Below, piece by piece: positions 45,287-57,441 of a DNA stretch of 64,000 nucleotides (positions are counted from its first letter, which is position 1; every line of letters begins with the position of its first letter). The translations under genes were made by a program, and so were the position numbers. Source of the stretch: Colocasia esculenta. Taxonomy: Eukaryota; Streptophyta; Magnoliopsida; Alismatales; Araceae. The notes beneath the pieces are model-generated. The model worked only from the letters and a program-made list of their open reading frames with translations, was not told the DNA's origin and searched no databases. Where the stretch lies: positions 1,922,001 through 1,986,000 of the forward strand of contig CM024753.1 in the NCBI GenBank assembly GCA_014218235.1, read 5' to 3'.

Positions 45287-45768
45287 CTACGGATACGTAG
45301 AGCCAGAGCCGGAACCGGAGCCGGATCCCGCGCCTGAGCCCGATCCGCCGGCACCGCCTCTCCGCCTCCCCCGCCGCCACCTCCACCACTTCCGTAAACA
45401 CTGGGAACCTCCGCCATAACCGTACCACGGATCGTAGCTCCCAGAAGAGGCAGAGCCACTGCCGGAACCCGAGCCACTCCCAGACCCGCTGCCGCCGTTG
45501 GCACCGCCGCCACCGCCGCCACCTCCGCCACTCCCCCCGGCGCTCGCACTTCCTCCTCCGTAGTAGTAACCACCAGAGTGTATGCTGCAGAGCCGGAGCC
45601 AGAACCGCTACCGACCCTGAGCCGGAACACCGTTGGAGCCACCCCCGCCCCCACCTCCCCCGCCGCTGCCGCTGGCATCGGCGGTGGAAAGGAACCTGGC
45701 AGCGGAGGATCCACTTACGCAGAGCACAAGGGGAAGCCTACAACCACCATCTTCCCAAGGATCGCCAT
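45287..45768 (-). pseudogene. Glycine-rich secreted protein gene, copy 1, frame broken
   Basis: Read across frames, the minus strand gives MAILGKMVVVGF, then (shifted by one base) LVLCVSGSSAARFLSTADAS, a typical plant glycine-rich protein signal peptide. Gly-, Ser- and Tyr-rich blocks follow (SGGYYYGGGSASAG, GSYDPWYGYGGGS, SVYGSGGGGGGGGG), ending GSGSGSTYP and a stop at 45287-45289. No single frame covers it: a one-base shift breaks the signal peptide, and more shifts occur in G/C runs. Such proteins are usually cell-wall or extracellular. The shifts could be real decay or sequencing errors in homopolymers. A paralogue lies at 50760-51247. Confidence 0.65.
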
Positions 45769-45828
45769 CTTAATTAGGTGTGGAATAGAAGAAAGAGATT
45801 GATGTTTGGTGGGGGGAAAGGCAGGGGG

Positions 45829-45836
45829 TATTTATA
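45829..45836 (-). promoter_or_regulatory. TATA box of glycine-rich gene copy 1
   Basis: TATAAATA on the minus strand lies about 60 bases upstream of the ATG at 45768, just after a CCCCCTGCC stretch. The same arrangement is kept at 51317-51324 in copy 2. Confidence 0.6.
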
Positions 45837-46830
45837 AGGTTCGAAGGGGCTGAGGGAGTGGAGGTAGCGCGTCATCCATCACCATCCCCATCCGCGGAGT
45901 TCAGGGTCGAGATATGGATGCTGGGTTCTTTATTCGGGGTGCTGCATGCATATATGCACATGGTTGGATGCGGTTGACTTGAACCCATTTGCACCGATCG
46001 GTTTGGTCTTTGTTGACTTTAACTCTAGATATGACGACGTAAGGTTTCCTCGTAAAATGGGACGATCCGGACGACTTCATGAGCTAGCTGTGCATGGCAA
46101 GCTGGCGACTCCAACATTATTTCAAAGCAACGAATCCCTCGTAGTACCCTTGGCAACTGCTGAGAAGCTTCCACAGGCTACGGAACATACTTACGTAGAT
46201 GCTTTCTATCTATCTATTTATCTATCTATCTATCTAGAGAGAGAGGGGGATCCAAATCACCATTAATAATTAGTAAACAGCCCAAACTGTCTTCGATCGG
46301 AGAGAGGCCGCAGTGGAAATCTTGACATGTACTGTACCTAATTCAAGGAGTACAGCCAGCTCTTTAATTAAATCATTTGAATAGCACGTTATATAGCATA
46401 GTATCCACATCTGTATCTTCATCATGCACGTTAACGCAACTCGCGGAAGTGATTAGGTGGAGACAGCTCCGGCCGGTACACTGCATGCCGATCCATTTCC
46501 TCATTAATTTCCATGGCTTAATTTGTTTGACCCGTCAATGTTCAGCTCGATCTCACGGATAGTTAACGGACGACTTATTCTTGATATTAGGTTCTTACTG
46601 GCATGCATAAGAGATTTTGTAGTTTAATTAATTATAAGGTGAGACCATATTTAGATGATGAGGGACGTGCACAAGGCAACTAGCGCATATATTGCTGCCC
46701 CGAAGTTTACATGCACGCATACCAAGGACTGTGATTTATAAGGTCAGACCCGTGTTAGCACTCCAAGTTTGAGTTGACTAATGAAAATTGTCATACTAAG
46801 TATGATATATATATATATATATACTCGTCT

Positions 46831-48015
46831 TTATTCGTAACGAATTTTTTGCGACGGCTACAAAAATCAATCACAAATATAGTTATGATGATAAAGGTGG
46901 AAAATCGTCGCAAAAGCTAAGTATTGTAGCTGCTGGTTGCAAATAATTGAATTGCTACAACAAGAGTAGTTGCAAAAGAGTATTTGTGACGAAATACTCA
47001 AAACATTGTAATAGTACTACTTAATCTTTCCCGATGTAATAGAGCTAGCCATCCCAATACTATTACTAAATACAAATTTTAAAAAAATATATAGATAGAA
47101 GCAGAGTAGTATTTACGACAACGCATGAATGTCGTCGCAAATACGTCGTCTTCTGCGACAGCTTCGTTTAATTAGTTGTCGCAAATATGATGTTAGGAAT
47201 GTGTATTAAATAAACAAAATCGCTATCAACGGACTACTTGTGACAGCTTCGAATAAACCGCCGCACATATATAGTTCATCTTTTGTGACAGTGAGAAAAT
47301 CCATCGCAAATACTCTGAATAATAATATTCAAATAAAAATAGGATAAAAGCCGAGTATTTGCGACGGTTCTTTAGAGCCATCGCAAATATTCCGAGTTTT
47401 GCGACAGCTTCTTAATTTTAGCTATACAATGCTCTAATGCATATTAAATAAAACAAGAGATAAAGTCGAGTATTTGCCACGGCTACCTAAAAAATATGAG
47501 TAAAGTAATTAAGAGTTTCTATCATATAATTGACTTATTTTTTAATTTTTAACAGAACTATAATTCATTCCGTCTTTTGTAATGGCGTTCTTTCACTGTC
47601 GCAAATACTATTTTAGGAATGCATATTAAATAAAAATTGATTAAAAAAAAGGTCATTTTTGGTGGCTTCCTCAATCCCGTAGGAAATTGTACACCTTTTG
47701 CGACATCAGAGAAGTCATCGTGAATACTCAGATTAAATAATATTTAAATAAAAATACGAGATAAAAGTATTTGCCACACCTATATGTTGTCATTCGGAGT
47801 TTTGCAACAGCATCTTTTGGCTACCGCAAATACGGTGCTATTAATGCATATTAAATAAAAAAATTAAGATAAAATACAATAATTGCGACGACTACTAATG
47901 AACGTTGCAAATAGTTTGTAGATTGGTTATTTGCGACAGTTGTTGCCCGTCACAAAGAGGTTACATGATCCGCCGCAAATACTGGCTTTTGTGATGAGTT
48001 TTAACCGTCGCAAAT
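46831..48015. mobile_element. CACTA-like remnant with TTTGCGACGGC repeats
   Basis: Many direct and inverted copies of TTTGCGACGGC and GTCGCAAATA-type units recur over 1.2 kb, separated by repeated GCATATTAAATAAA strings. No CACTA terminus is found on either side and there is no transposase. The pattern is that of long subterminal repeats of a non-autonomous element. Confidence 0.5.
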
Positions 48016-48392
48016 AATTTATATTTTGTTAAAAAAAAGAATACAACTTTAATACTTATTTAAAATTAATATTACATATTCAAATTTTCATATTTTTTGT
48101 ATATGTTGAATTATTTTTTATCTATTTTTATAGTAAATCTATTTATACATGTTTATTAATATTAAATGACATTCGTTACAATGTTGTCTGTCTCATTTAA
48201 CAATTGACCCTTTCTATATTTAATTGTGTGTGTCCTTATAATTATAAAAAGCATTATGTTTGCCTTTCAATTATATAATTATATGAAGTACGGATATTGT
48301 GTCTATCTATATATCTCATTTAAGGAAAAGTATCCACTCTATCTTTTAAAGTGTCATAAGTTCACTGTATAAATATTGAAACTCACACCTTC

Positions 48393-48431
<39 letters not shown>

Positions 48432-48896
48432 ACTAAATTAACAAGGTAGTCAAATAACACCAGAAATAAGAAGGTATATACGATATATACACATAGTTAT
48501 GATGAAGCAAAATTTATGGTAAATAAGAAGAGTATAAAAATTTGATTGACTAGTTGAAATATGGTATATATAAGCTATATTATAAAATTTTATTAATTAT
48601 AGTTATTTAATTTAATATTTTTTAAAATAATATATAATATTTGTCTATATTTTTTTAAATTTTTATTATTTATACATTGATACCCATACATTGATAATAG
48701 ACAAATGACTATTTACATCTTTGTTTATAAATTAGTATTTTAAATGCTATTAACATTTTTGTTTATATTAATGCATTGAAATTATTATTATGATAGATAG
48801 ATAAATATTACTTTTTCATTTATAAAGAATTAATGGCTGTTTACATTTTTGTTCATAAACTAATATTTTAAATACTATTTACATTTTTATTCATAA
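48016..48896. other. AT-rich DNA with (CT)n microsatellite
   Basis: Very AT-rich. A CT run lies at 48396-48430. Repeated strings of the kind CTATTTACATTTTTGTTTATA occur at 48700-48890. No gene is seen. Confidence 0.5.
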
Positions 48897-49445
48897 TGGT
48901 GCCCCGAAGTTTACATGCACGCATACCAAGGACTGTGATTAGGCCAGACTCGATGAAGCGCTCCAATAGGCCATTTATTCGATTAATTAGTAAACCATCA
49001 TATATATAGTTTGTGCTGATTAATGAAATTGTCAGGTATATATGGACATATATGTATACTCAGTCATTTTTTTCCTTTTTTTTTCTATTCAATCACCTAA
49101 GGTTTGTCGTGTCACTACGATATACAGCGACACGGCTCTACCACTGTATTTTGGAGGTTGCGAGTTCTGACACAATCGATAAAGTATGGTAAAATCGATC
49201 GACTAATTTCTTCTTATCGGTTAACTGATCTTTCTCGTAAGCATCGTCAGACGTCTAACATATCAAAATTTAAAATTGATCGACTGATAAAAATAAATTA
49301 ATCGACTATTTTTGTCAAGATAATGTCTAGATCTCATGATGTATTTTATCTTTAAAGAGAGACGAAATTCAGCACAATCGATCCACATGACAAGATCAAC
49401 TTGCAGTCACCTATTCATACATATATAACATAAAAAATAAATAAT

Positions 49446-49477
<32 letters not shown>

Positions 49478-49970
49478 ATTCGTTGAAGTTTGAATCTTGA
49501 TAAGTAAACAATAAAAAATATTAAGTACAAGTCAAATTTATGATATTTAAAATTAGTGGCTCTTATAATTCAATATTTTGAGGTGAATAAGTACAGTGGG
49601 TTTATCACTGCTTCAAAAAGTACTATATATCTGTCTCAACACAATATTGTAATATTGTTCTAAGAGACAAGAACAAAACACATCTGGTTATTTGTTCATA
49701 GTTTACAGACTGATGATATAACTTGAATATTCTGAAGGAAACACTATTTACACTCCTTTAAGATATATGCTCAACATGGCATAATCCCATCTCCTCACCA
49801 TCCACATGTGATTTGATTGCAATCTCCTTAGTGTAACTCTGGAGCACCCAGCGGACAGTGGTGAGGTGATGAGGTACATTAATAGAATGTCTGAACGAAT
49901 GAGAAATAGACCGGCATCACCCTATTCTTGATGAGATAGAATTTACATCTGAGTATATTGCGTGAGACTT

Positions 49971-50245
49971 TTTTTTTAAGGGTAATATTTACCATTTATT
50001 AATATAATAGATTTGAAACTGTACAAAAATCTAAAGGACCACAGGCAGGTGGCATCAGCCGAGAGGAAAATTGAATAAATAGACTAAAATTTCATGGATG
50101 ACTCGTCCAATAATAAGTGCGACGAAGCATAACACGAGGACATAGACCCGGTCATCATTCACAACGTTTTGCATTGTCTACATCGGTGTCTTGGTCGGAT
50201 GAGTCCGATCAAAATAATTTAACTCCAAGCATGAATATGTTTTCA
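49971..50245 (-). mobile_element. Short non-LTR retroposon (275 bp), minus orientation
   Basis: The 11-bp repeat GCGTGAGACTT flanks it (49960-49970 and 50246-50256), and a T run follows the left repeat. The duplicated unit at about 44842 has the empty site (GCGTGAACCTTGAG). No polymerase III boxes are seen, so it is more likely a 5'-truncated LINE tail than a SINE. Confidence 0.8.
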
Positions 50246-50759
50246 GCGTGAGACTTGAGTGGATTCATTTCCGTTCTTTGTAAACCTTTCTATTCGTAAA
50301 TTTATTCTATTCTCTTGGAATTAATTAATCTTCTAAGTCTCAAGCGCTATATATTGACGGCCTCATTCCCCATAGCGTTTCATCAATTTTCTAGTTGCTC
50401 TCCGTCATGCAACTTTGAATCACTAAGCGCGGTCGAGATCTGCCTCGAGAAACTTTTGTCACTATATTCATGGAACTATGAAAGTCGATCTAAATAAATA
50501 AATAAATAAAAGAACTGCCCTCTCTCCGAGTAAGATATTCAACTTTATTTCGTTAAAAAAAAAGATACATAGAGATCACAGGGCTCACATATTTTCTTCC
50601 GAGCTAAAAGTGAACCAAATCTACTAAAACACAACACAAACAAGTAGGACGTTTCACACCGCTCTACTGGCAGGGACAGTTACCTAAAAACACACACGTA
50701 CAGCACACCGAAACGTAAGGGACAGGTACGTTTATGCGTGCTTGCATTCAAGGAGGACC

Positions 50760-51247
50760 CTACGGATACGTAGAGCCAGAGCCGGAACCGGAGCCGGATC
50801 CCGCGCCTGAGCCCGATCCGCCGGCACCACCTCCTCCTCCCTCCCCCGCCGCCACCTCCACCACTTCCGTAAACACTGGAACCTCCGCCATAACCGTACC
50901 ACGGATCGTAGCTCCCAGAAGAGGCAGAGCCACTGCCGGAACCCGAGCCACTCCCAGACCACTGCCGCCATTGGCACCTCCGCCACCGCCGCCACCTCCG
51001 CCACTCCCCCGGCGCTCGCACTTCCTCCTCCGTAGTAGTAACCACCAGAGTTGTATGCAGAGCCGGAAACCAGAACCGCTACGGACCCTGAGCCGGAACC
51101 ACCGTTGGAGCCACCCCCGCCCCCACCTCCCCCGCGCTGCCGCTGCGCCGCTGGCATCGGCGGTGGAAAGGGAACCTGGCAGCGGAGGAGACACTTACGC
51201 AGAGCACAAGGAGAAGCCTACAAGCACCATTTCCCAAGGATCGCCAT
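50760..51247 (-). pseudogene. Glycine-rich secreted protein gene, copy 2, frame broken
   Basis: Paralogue of 45287-45768 with the same order: ATG at 51247, signal-peptide part with the shared one-base shift before LVLCVSVSSAARF, Gly/Ser/Tyr-rich blocks, and the end GSGSGSTYP with a stop at 50760. Additional shifts differ from those of copy 1; for instance AAATGG replaces AAGATGG near the start, and runs of G differ in length. The shift shared by both copies argues that at least this break predates the duplication, or that the true start or splicing is different. As written, neither copy gives a complete protein. Confidence 0.65.
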
Positions 51248-51316
51248 CTTAATTAGGTGTGGAATACAGAAAGATTGATGTCTTGGTGGTGGGAAGTCGG
51301 GAGGAGAGGCAGGGGG

Positions 51317-51324
51317 TATTTATA
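51317..51324 (-). promoter_or_regulatory. TATA box of glycine-rich gene copy 2
   Basis: TATAAATA on the minus strand lies about 70 bases upstream of the ATG at 51247, as in copy 1. Confidence 0.6.
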
Positions 51325-52135
51325 AGGTTCGCAGGGGGCGTAACGTACGGATGTGCAAGCTGGGGCTGAGGAGAGCTAGTGGTAGAGACGGGTGGAGGTA
51401 GCGCATCATCCGTCGCCGTCCCTCATCCGCGCAGTTCACGGTCGAGATAGAGACGAGCTGATGCTGCATGCATGCATATATGTGCACATGGTTTGGATGC
51501 GGTTGACTTGACCCCATTTGCACATCGATCTGTTTCGTCTTTGTTTAGCTCCAAAGCCAAGGGTTTCGTCTTTGTTGACTTTAGCTCTAGCTGACGTATG
51601 CTTCTCTCGTAAAATGGGTCGGTCCGGACGACTTCATGAGCTAGTTGTGCATGGCAAAGTGGCGACTCTAACACTTCAAAGCAACAAATCCGGTAGTACC
51701 CTTGGCGAACTGCTACGAAGCTTCCGCAGACTACGGTTATACGTAGATGCCCTATTGGAGCTTGACAAGTCTTGTCCCCAAACTGTAGAGGCCGTAGTGG
51801 AAATCTTGACATGTACTTTACCTAATTCAAGGACAGCCAGCTCTTTGATCATTTGAATAGCACGTTATACCTCAATCTTTATCTTTATCCTCACCCTCAT
51901 CCATGCACGTTAACGCAACTCGGTAGGGAAGGTGGAGACAGCGCAGTACTGGTACACTGCAGATCCATTCACTCATAATTTCTTTGTTTGACCACCGCCA
52001 ATGTTCAGCTCTATTCCACAGATAGAACGGACGACTTCATGTATGAATGATTAGCTTCTTTACTGGCCTGCATTAAGAGGATTTTGTTGTTTAATTAATA
52101 AGGTGATCACCATATATAGTACGTGAGATCAAGAT
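51325..52135. other. Upstream flank of glycine-rich gene 2
   Basis: Matches 45837-46660 of unit 1. No coding region is supported; frames at 51423-51812 and 51518-51856 lack similarity to known proteins. Confidence 0.45.
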
Positions 52136-52682
52136 CACTACAGGAAATGAAGGATATGTAGACGGCTAAAAATCGCGGCCGTCTACAAAAACAATATTTG
52201 TAGACGGCTATAAAAGCCGTCTATGAATATGAGATATATAGACGGCTTTACTAAGTCGTCTACATACCTTACATAGACGGCTTCAAAAACCGTGTACATA
52301 AAAGGATATATAGACGGCTAAATAAAGCCGTGTACGTATATTTATACGTAGACGGCTTCTCTTAAAGCCGTCTATATAATATATAGACGGCTTGTAAGCC
52401 GTCTACGTATCCTTTATACGTAAACGGCTTTTGTAGCCGTCTACGTATCGCCCTAACTTAATTGCCCTCGTCCCCTTCCCCGCCCCATTTCGCCTTGGCC
52501 CGCCCCGCTGGAGACGCCGCCCTCGCCCAGGACGCCGGAGACGTCGCCCTCGCCCAGCACGCCGGAGACGTTGCCGCCGCCGTCTGCCGCGGACACCGCC
52601 GTCGCCGTCACCGTCGCAGTACCGGGTATTCGTCCTCCCCCTCTATCTTTCTCTACCTCTTTCGATCCGAGTCGCAAGGGCC

Positions 52683-52985
52683 GGGGGGGGGGGCGGCGGT
52701 GGCGCACAGGTGCCCGGGTGGGGTGGGGGGCACCGGCGGTGGGCGGATGGGTGGGGAGGGGGGGGTGTGGCGAGGGGAAGGAGAGGAGGGGGGCGCGGGT
52801 GGGGGCGCCCGGGGGGTCGGGGGTTTCGGGTGGGTGGGGGGGGGGGGCGCAAGGGGGCCCGGGAGGGGGGGGGCGGGGTGGGGGGGGTGCAGTGGTGGCG
52901 AGGGGAAGGAGGAGGGGGGCGCGGGTGGGGGGTGCCCGGGGGCGCGGCGCGGGGGGGCCGGGCGCGGCGCAGGGGGGCCCGGGAC
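52683..52985. repeat. G-rich minisatellite inside CACTA B
   Basis: Shorter counterpart of 3178-3595. The block GTGGCGAGGGGAAGGAG recurs at about 52768 and 52895. G-quadruplex potential is strong. The glycine/arginine- and proline-rich frames here are artefacts. Confidence 0.8.
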
Positions 52986-54864
52986 GCCCTCGCCATTGCC
53001 ACTATCCGGTTTTCCTCATGTATCTCTGTTGGCTTCTGATCATTGCCATCGACTAAGGTGTCAAGATAAACTGTAGCCACTGTATGGTTGTTGGGTCTTG
53101 GGTTTTCTCTTTTGTTCGACCTGAGTCATATACAAGTTCAAATGGAAGGCATGTACGCAATTGCTTTTGCAGAGTTATCCATTCAACCACTGGATTCGAA
53201 GATACTTGTTTTTGGATCTATCATCTGTACATACCCTCTACTTTGAACTATACCAGCTTTGGAAGTGTTAAAGAGTGCACGAGGAGAGAGAGGGAGGGAG
53301 GAGAGACAGAGGGGGAGGAGGGAACCGGAGGGGGAGGGGGGGGTGAGACGGAGGTACAAGGTGCCCGTCATCTTATGCTTGACAGATCAGAACCTTAACT
53401 GTGTCATGTGCATGTCCAGCAGCCACAGTTATGTATGAAGTTGAACATTCTTATTTCCCATCATTAGAAGTAGAGGCTTAAGAAATGAGTAAATCACGAG
53501 CCTAAACACAACAGGACAACAATCCATATATTATGTTGAAACTTCAGATAATAAAGCAAGTTAGATTTTAGAATTCAAAGACCAAATCAGTTTTGAGGAG
53601 TTCACTTAGTAGATATCAGTATATCACTGTCTTTCACTTCAATAACTGTCCTCCTCAATGAAAAATTCAGCAGCTTGCAATATTTAGAACTTGGAAGTCA
53701 CAAATAAATTCTTTCATTGTATACCAACTAGACAAAGAAGAAAAAATATGTTTCCATTCACAAGGAGAAAAAAAATAAACACCACAAAAACTAGTCCAGA
53801 AAAAATATAAAACAGAATCTTTTGATAACCCAACTCATGTCTTTAACTTCTCGACAGTAGCAGTGGCTACACATTCAAGAGATAAGGTTAATCAGCCACC
53901 CTAAATTTCAAGACTATGGGAGGAGCATAGCAGAATCAAATGACATGGGTTCTATAGAGTTGATGTGATTACTTTACATATACGGCAAAGATATTGAATC
54001 ACTTTAGAGCTTCTGTACCAAAGAGGAATGACTAGAATATTTCAAACCTGTCCAGGTTTGTATAAAGATAAGAATGAACTCCAAGTTATCCTTTATTTTT
54101 CGTTTGTTATGTCACAAAGATGTAAGGATAAACCAATTAAAGTTATCCTCATTTGTCACCTAAAATTGGGGGTAACGGGGATTGTTTTGCATCAGGATAG
54201 TGGCTTAAAGTAAGTTTGACTTATCTTCATGTTTGAGCTCGAATCTGGAATAATCTTGAAATGTCCTCTCTTTTAATATCTTGTTTTTATTTGTAATGAG
54301 CAAAGCAGTGCAGGTGCTTCTGTGAAAAAAAAATAATTATCTTGTTAGGCATTAATACTAGGATTTAGTATCTAAGTGGGGAATACATTTCATTAATATA
54401 TTATATAATGAGCAAAGCATGATCCTTATCTGCATCTTTTAGGAAATTTAATGATACATAGATTATATGCAAGTCCTCTTATACATTTTTAATATATTTT
54501 TTTGTAAAATATGACGACAGGTTTTGTTTGGAACAGCTGCGGAGATCGAGGTAGTTGCTTTCATCTTTGAGGCTCTTTGTTCAGGTAAGATCCAGCGAGC
54601 CTGGGTGGTGGCTCATCTTTATTTAATCCAGCGAGCCTGGGTGGTGGCTCAACTTTTTTATTATGTGTGGATGCTTGAATATTTTTTGCAGGATGTGTGA
54701 ATGTATTTTAATGCAGGGTGCAAGCATTGGATGAAACATATGGATGTAAGAATGAGTGGACCTTTTTTTTTTTTTGCCCGTCAAGACTTTTGTTATGATA
54801 TATGTTTTACTGTCTTTTGATAGTAATGGCATATATCGAGCATATAGTCTTGAATTGTCCAAGT
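52986..54864. other. CACTA B interior, no gene called
   Basis: Mostly AT-rich. ATCCAGCGAGCCTGGGTGGT followed by GGCTCA occurs twice in a row near 54590 and 54626. The frame at 53084-53398 is not recognised. The string GAAATGTCCTCTCTTTTAAT near 54260 is shared with element A at 4355. Confidence 0.4.
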
Positions 54865-54867
54865 TGG

Positions 54868-55148
54868 ACAGTCTGTGGATATTTGATCATCTGATGTTCT
54901 TTAATATATGTGTTTTGAGATTATCTTAAAATTCGGCAGCATCTTCTCGCTTCTCCAATATACCTGCTAATTTTAACTGCTCTTTTTATCACTTGTATTT
55001 TATGCAAGTGATTTTTTGAGCATAGTTAAAATTAGTAAATAATAGTGGTATATTGGAGAAGTGTGGGGAGATGCTGTCGAAATTTTAGGATAATCTCAAA
55101 ACACATATAATAAAGAACATCAGTGATCAAATATCCATAGATGGGCAA
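54868..55148. repeat. Long inverted repeat (hairpin) inside CACTA B
   Basis: The arm at 54868-55003 is matched by the inverse arm at 55013-55148. For example GGATATTTGATCA at 54878 pairs with TGATCAAATATCC at 55125, and ATCACTTG pairs with CAAGTGAT around a centre of nine bases. Arms are about 130 bases with scattered mismatches, enough for a stable hairpin RNA if transcribed. Confidence 0.75.
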
Positions 55149-55367
55149 GATTTCATGTAGGTACCCCCTTTTCTTTGCAGGAATGTATGAATATAGACTT
55201 TTGTGAAAATGTGGATTTTCTTCCAATATAGAGTAGATGCTGCCGAAATTTTTACTAAATTATACTTCATATATAATTATGTCATATAGTTTTAAATAAT
55301 TTACACATGATGTGTTGATTCATATATAATATATTTTTTTTACTTCTTAATTCTAGATTATTTTGAA

Positions 55368-55960
55368 ATGGCTGGAGTCGATAAGAGTGGATGAATGTTA
55401 CGATCGTTGGATCCTAGGTATGAGAAAGGAGTTGAAGAACTATTGGACTTTGCTTTCATGAAGATAGGAGAGTTTCAGGCATGGAGATAACGGACAGTTG
55501 ATACAATGTCCATGTAAAAAATGTTGTAATGGATTGAAGTTCACTCGGTATGAAGTGAAAACTCATTTGATATGTGACGGGATATGGCTTCATTATACAA
55601 ATTGGTGTGTCATGGAGAGGAACCCGTGGTGACATATCCTCAGAGGAGATTAATGAGGAAGAACAACAGATGACTGCTGATAATACAATTCAGATGTTAC
55701 ATGAGCTGCAAGATGCTGATATGGCTGCTCAGTGTGATGAAGATGAACCAAATGCAAGGCGAAGGGATCGCCAGGAGTTACAGGACTTGTGTGCAGAGAG
55801 GAGCAGGGATCGCCAGGAGTTACAGGACTTGCGCAGTCAGATGTCAGAGATGCGAGCCTTCATGCAGCAATATACTGCTCAGCCATCACAGCCGTCTCGT
55901 CTTGGGCGTGAGCTTGAGTGTGAGGAGAGTGACGAGTCTGCTGATGATTATGATGATTAG
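55368..55960 (+). pseudogene. CACTA transposase remnant (transposase-associated domain plus coiled-coil tail)
   Basis: From 55368 a broken frame reads MAGVDKSG, stop, then DPRYEKGVEELLDFAF, and, in another frame, CPCKKCCN followed by THLICDGIWLHYTNW and HGEEP. This is the pattern of the plant transposase-associated domain (DPRY, CPC.KC.N, H L...G....Y..W..HGE). At least one stop and two frame changes destroy it. The frame at 55574-55960 then gives an acidic, coiled-coil-like tail with two RDRQELQDL repeats and an acidic end (ESDESADDYDD), similar in style to the tails of CACTA-encoded proteins. The central catalytic region is missing. Confidence 0.65.
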
Positions 55961-57441
55961 ATTATTATAGTGGGTGAGATATTGTATTCTTTTGAATATG
56001 TTTATGATGTGTTTTAGATAATTGTGTGTATGGTATTAATATTGTATGTATATGATGTGTTTTAAATAATTTGTGTGTGCATGGTAGTAATGATGTTTGA
56101 TTTCTGTACTAACAGGGAAAAAAATAAAAATAAATAAATATTAAAAAAATTTGAAATGTGTAGACGGCTTCAGCCGTCTACAAAACATTATTTACACGTT
56201 TTATTAACCGTCTACATAAGTTTATGTAGACGGCTAAAAAACCGTCTACATAAGTTTATATAGACGGCTTATAAACCGTCGATATACATATTTATAGACG
56301 GCTTAGAAACCGTTTACATAAATATTATAGACGGCTTAATAACCGTCTACTTAAATTTTGTAGACGGTAAAGAAGCCGTCTACCTATCTTCGTAGACGGC
56401 TTATTGTAGCCGTCTATCTATCTTCGTAGACGGCTGAATCCGTCTACATATAGATCTTTAGTAGACGGCTTATAAAACCGTCTAGTATGTTATGTAGACG
56501 GAATTTTCGTTGACGGCTCTCTAGACGGCTTTATAGCCGTCTACAAAACTTTTTGTAGACGGTTCTTGTTCTTACGTAGACGGCTTTCAGCCGTCTACAT
56601 ATCCTTCATTCTTGTAGTGGATGATGAGGGACGTGCACAAGGCAACTAGCTAGCAACTGCCCCGAAGTTTACATGCACGCATACCAATTAGGACTGTGAT
56701 TATGGTCAGACACGATGAAGCGCTCCAATAAGCCACTTGTTCGATTAAGTATACATAACCATCTAGTTTGATCTGATTATTGAAATTGTCATGTATGGAC
56801 ATATATGTATACGCACGGCAAGTCACCTCATTTCATATGTATATAGCTAGCTAGCTAGTTTATTGAAGTTTGAATTTTCACAAGCTGACAATGAAAAATA
56901 TTAAGTACAGGGTCAAAATTAATTATGATGTACTTAAAGTTATTGGTTCTTAACATTCAATATTTTGCGGTGAAGAACAGTTGGGATTATCACTTTTTTC
57001 AAAAAATACTTCATATCTGTCTCAACACAGTATTGTGAGATTGTTCTAACAGACAAGAACCAAACACACACATCCGGTCATTTGTATACAGTTAACTGAC
57101 TGATGATACAAACTTGCATATTTAAATGATGTAATGCTATTTATTTTGCTAACTTGATAAGGAGATTTATCCCTTTTTTATCACCAGTTTTATGCCTAAG
57201 TAGTTTGATAATTTATTAATTACTTTATCTTATTAACTGTTGATCTCTGACAGGGACCTGACATTATTTTCAGATTCTTGTCAGGTTTACATGTACCTTT
57301 CGATCCCTGCTTTATACATGACTTATTTTTAAGTCTCTGCTTTTAACCCCCGTTATCTCAAAAGTGTGTAACCGTTGTCCCAAAAATGTGTAACTGTGTA
57401 AGTATGTAAATCGTGTAACTGTGTAAGTATGTAATTACATA

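Larger units (their letters stand above)
44800..49770. repeat. Tandem duplication unit 1
   Basis: The unit matches 49930-57125 in order: the flank starting GAGATAGAATTTACATCTG, the glycine-rich gene, its promoter, the downstream TTTGACCCG/AATGTTCAGCTC part, and the TGCCCCGAAGTTTACATGC segment. Between about 46831 and 48896 it is interrupted by CACTA-like and AT-rich DNA. A segment of about 165 bases beginning TGCCCCGAAGTTTACATG appears on both sides of this interruption (near 46697 and 48900). Confidence 0.8.
52136..56619 (+). mobile_element. CACTA transposon B (4484 bp), decayed coding region
   Basis: It starts CACTACAGGAAATGAAGG and ends CCTTCATTCTTGTAGTG. The target duplication is GAT (52133-52135 and 56620-56622). 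The empty site is seen in the duplicated unit near 46655. Subterminal TAGACGGC repeats fill 52153-52445 and 56160-56600. The interior has the same GC-rich leader as element A, a G-rich minisatellite, a long hairpin, and transposase-like remnants. It is longer than element A but not autonomous. Confidence 0.93.
49930..57125. repeat. Tandem duplication unit 2
   Basis: Second copy of the 44800-49770 unit in the same orientation. It is enlarged by a retroposon (49971-50245) and CACTA element B (52136-56619). After element B the match continues with GATGATGAGGGACGTGCACA (as at 46656) and on to about 57125 (as at 49740). Confidence 0.8.

Noticed and set aside
52453..53080. Glycine/arginine- and proline-rich frames
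   Set aside because: Same minisatellite effect in CACTA B.
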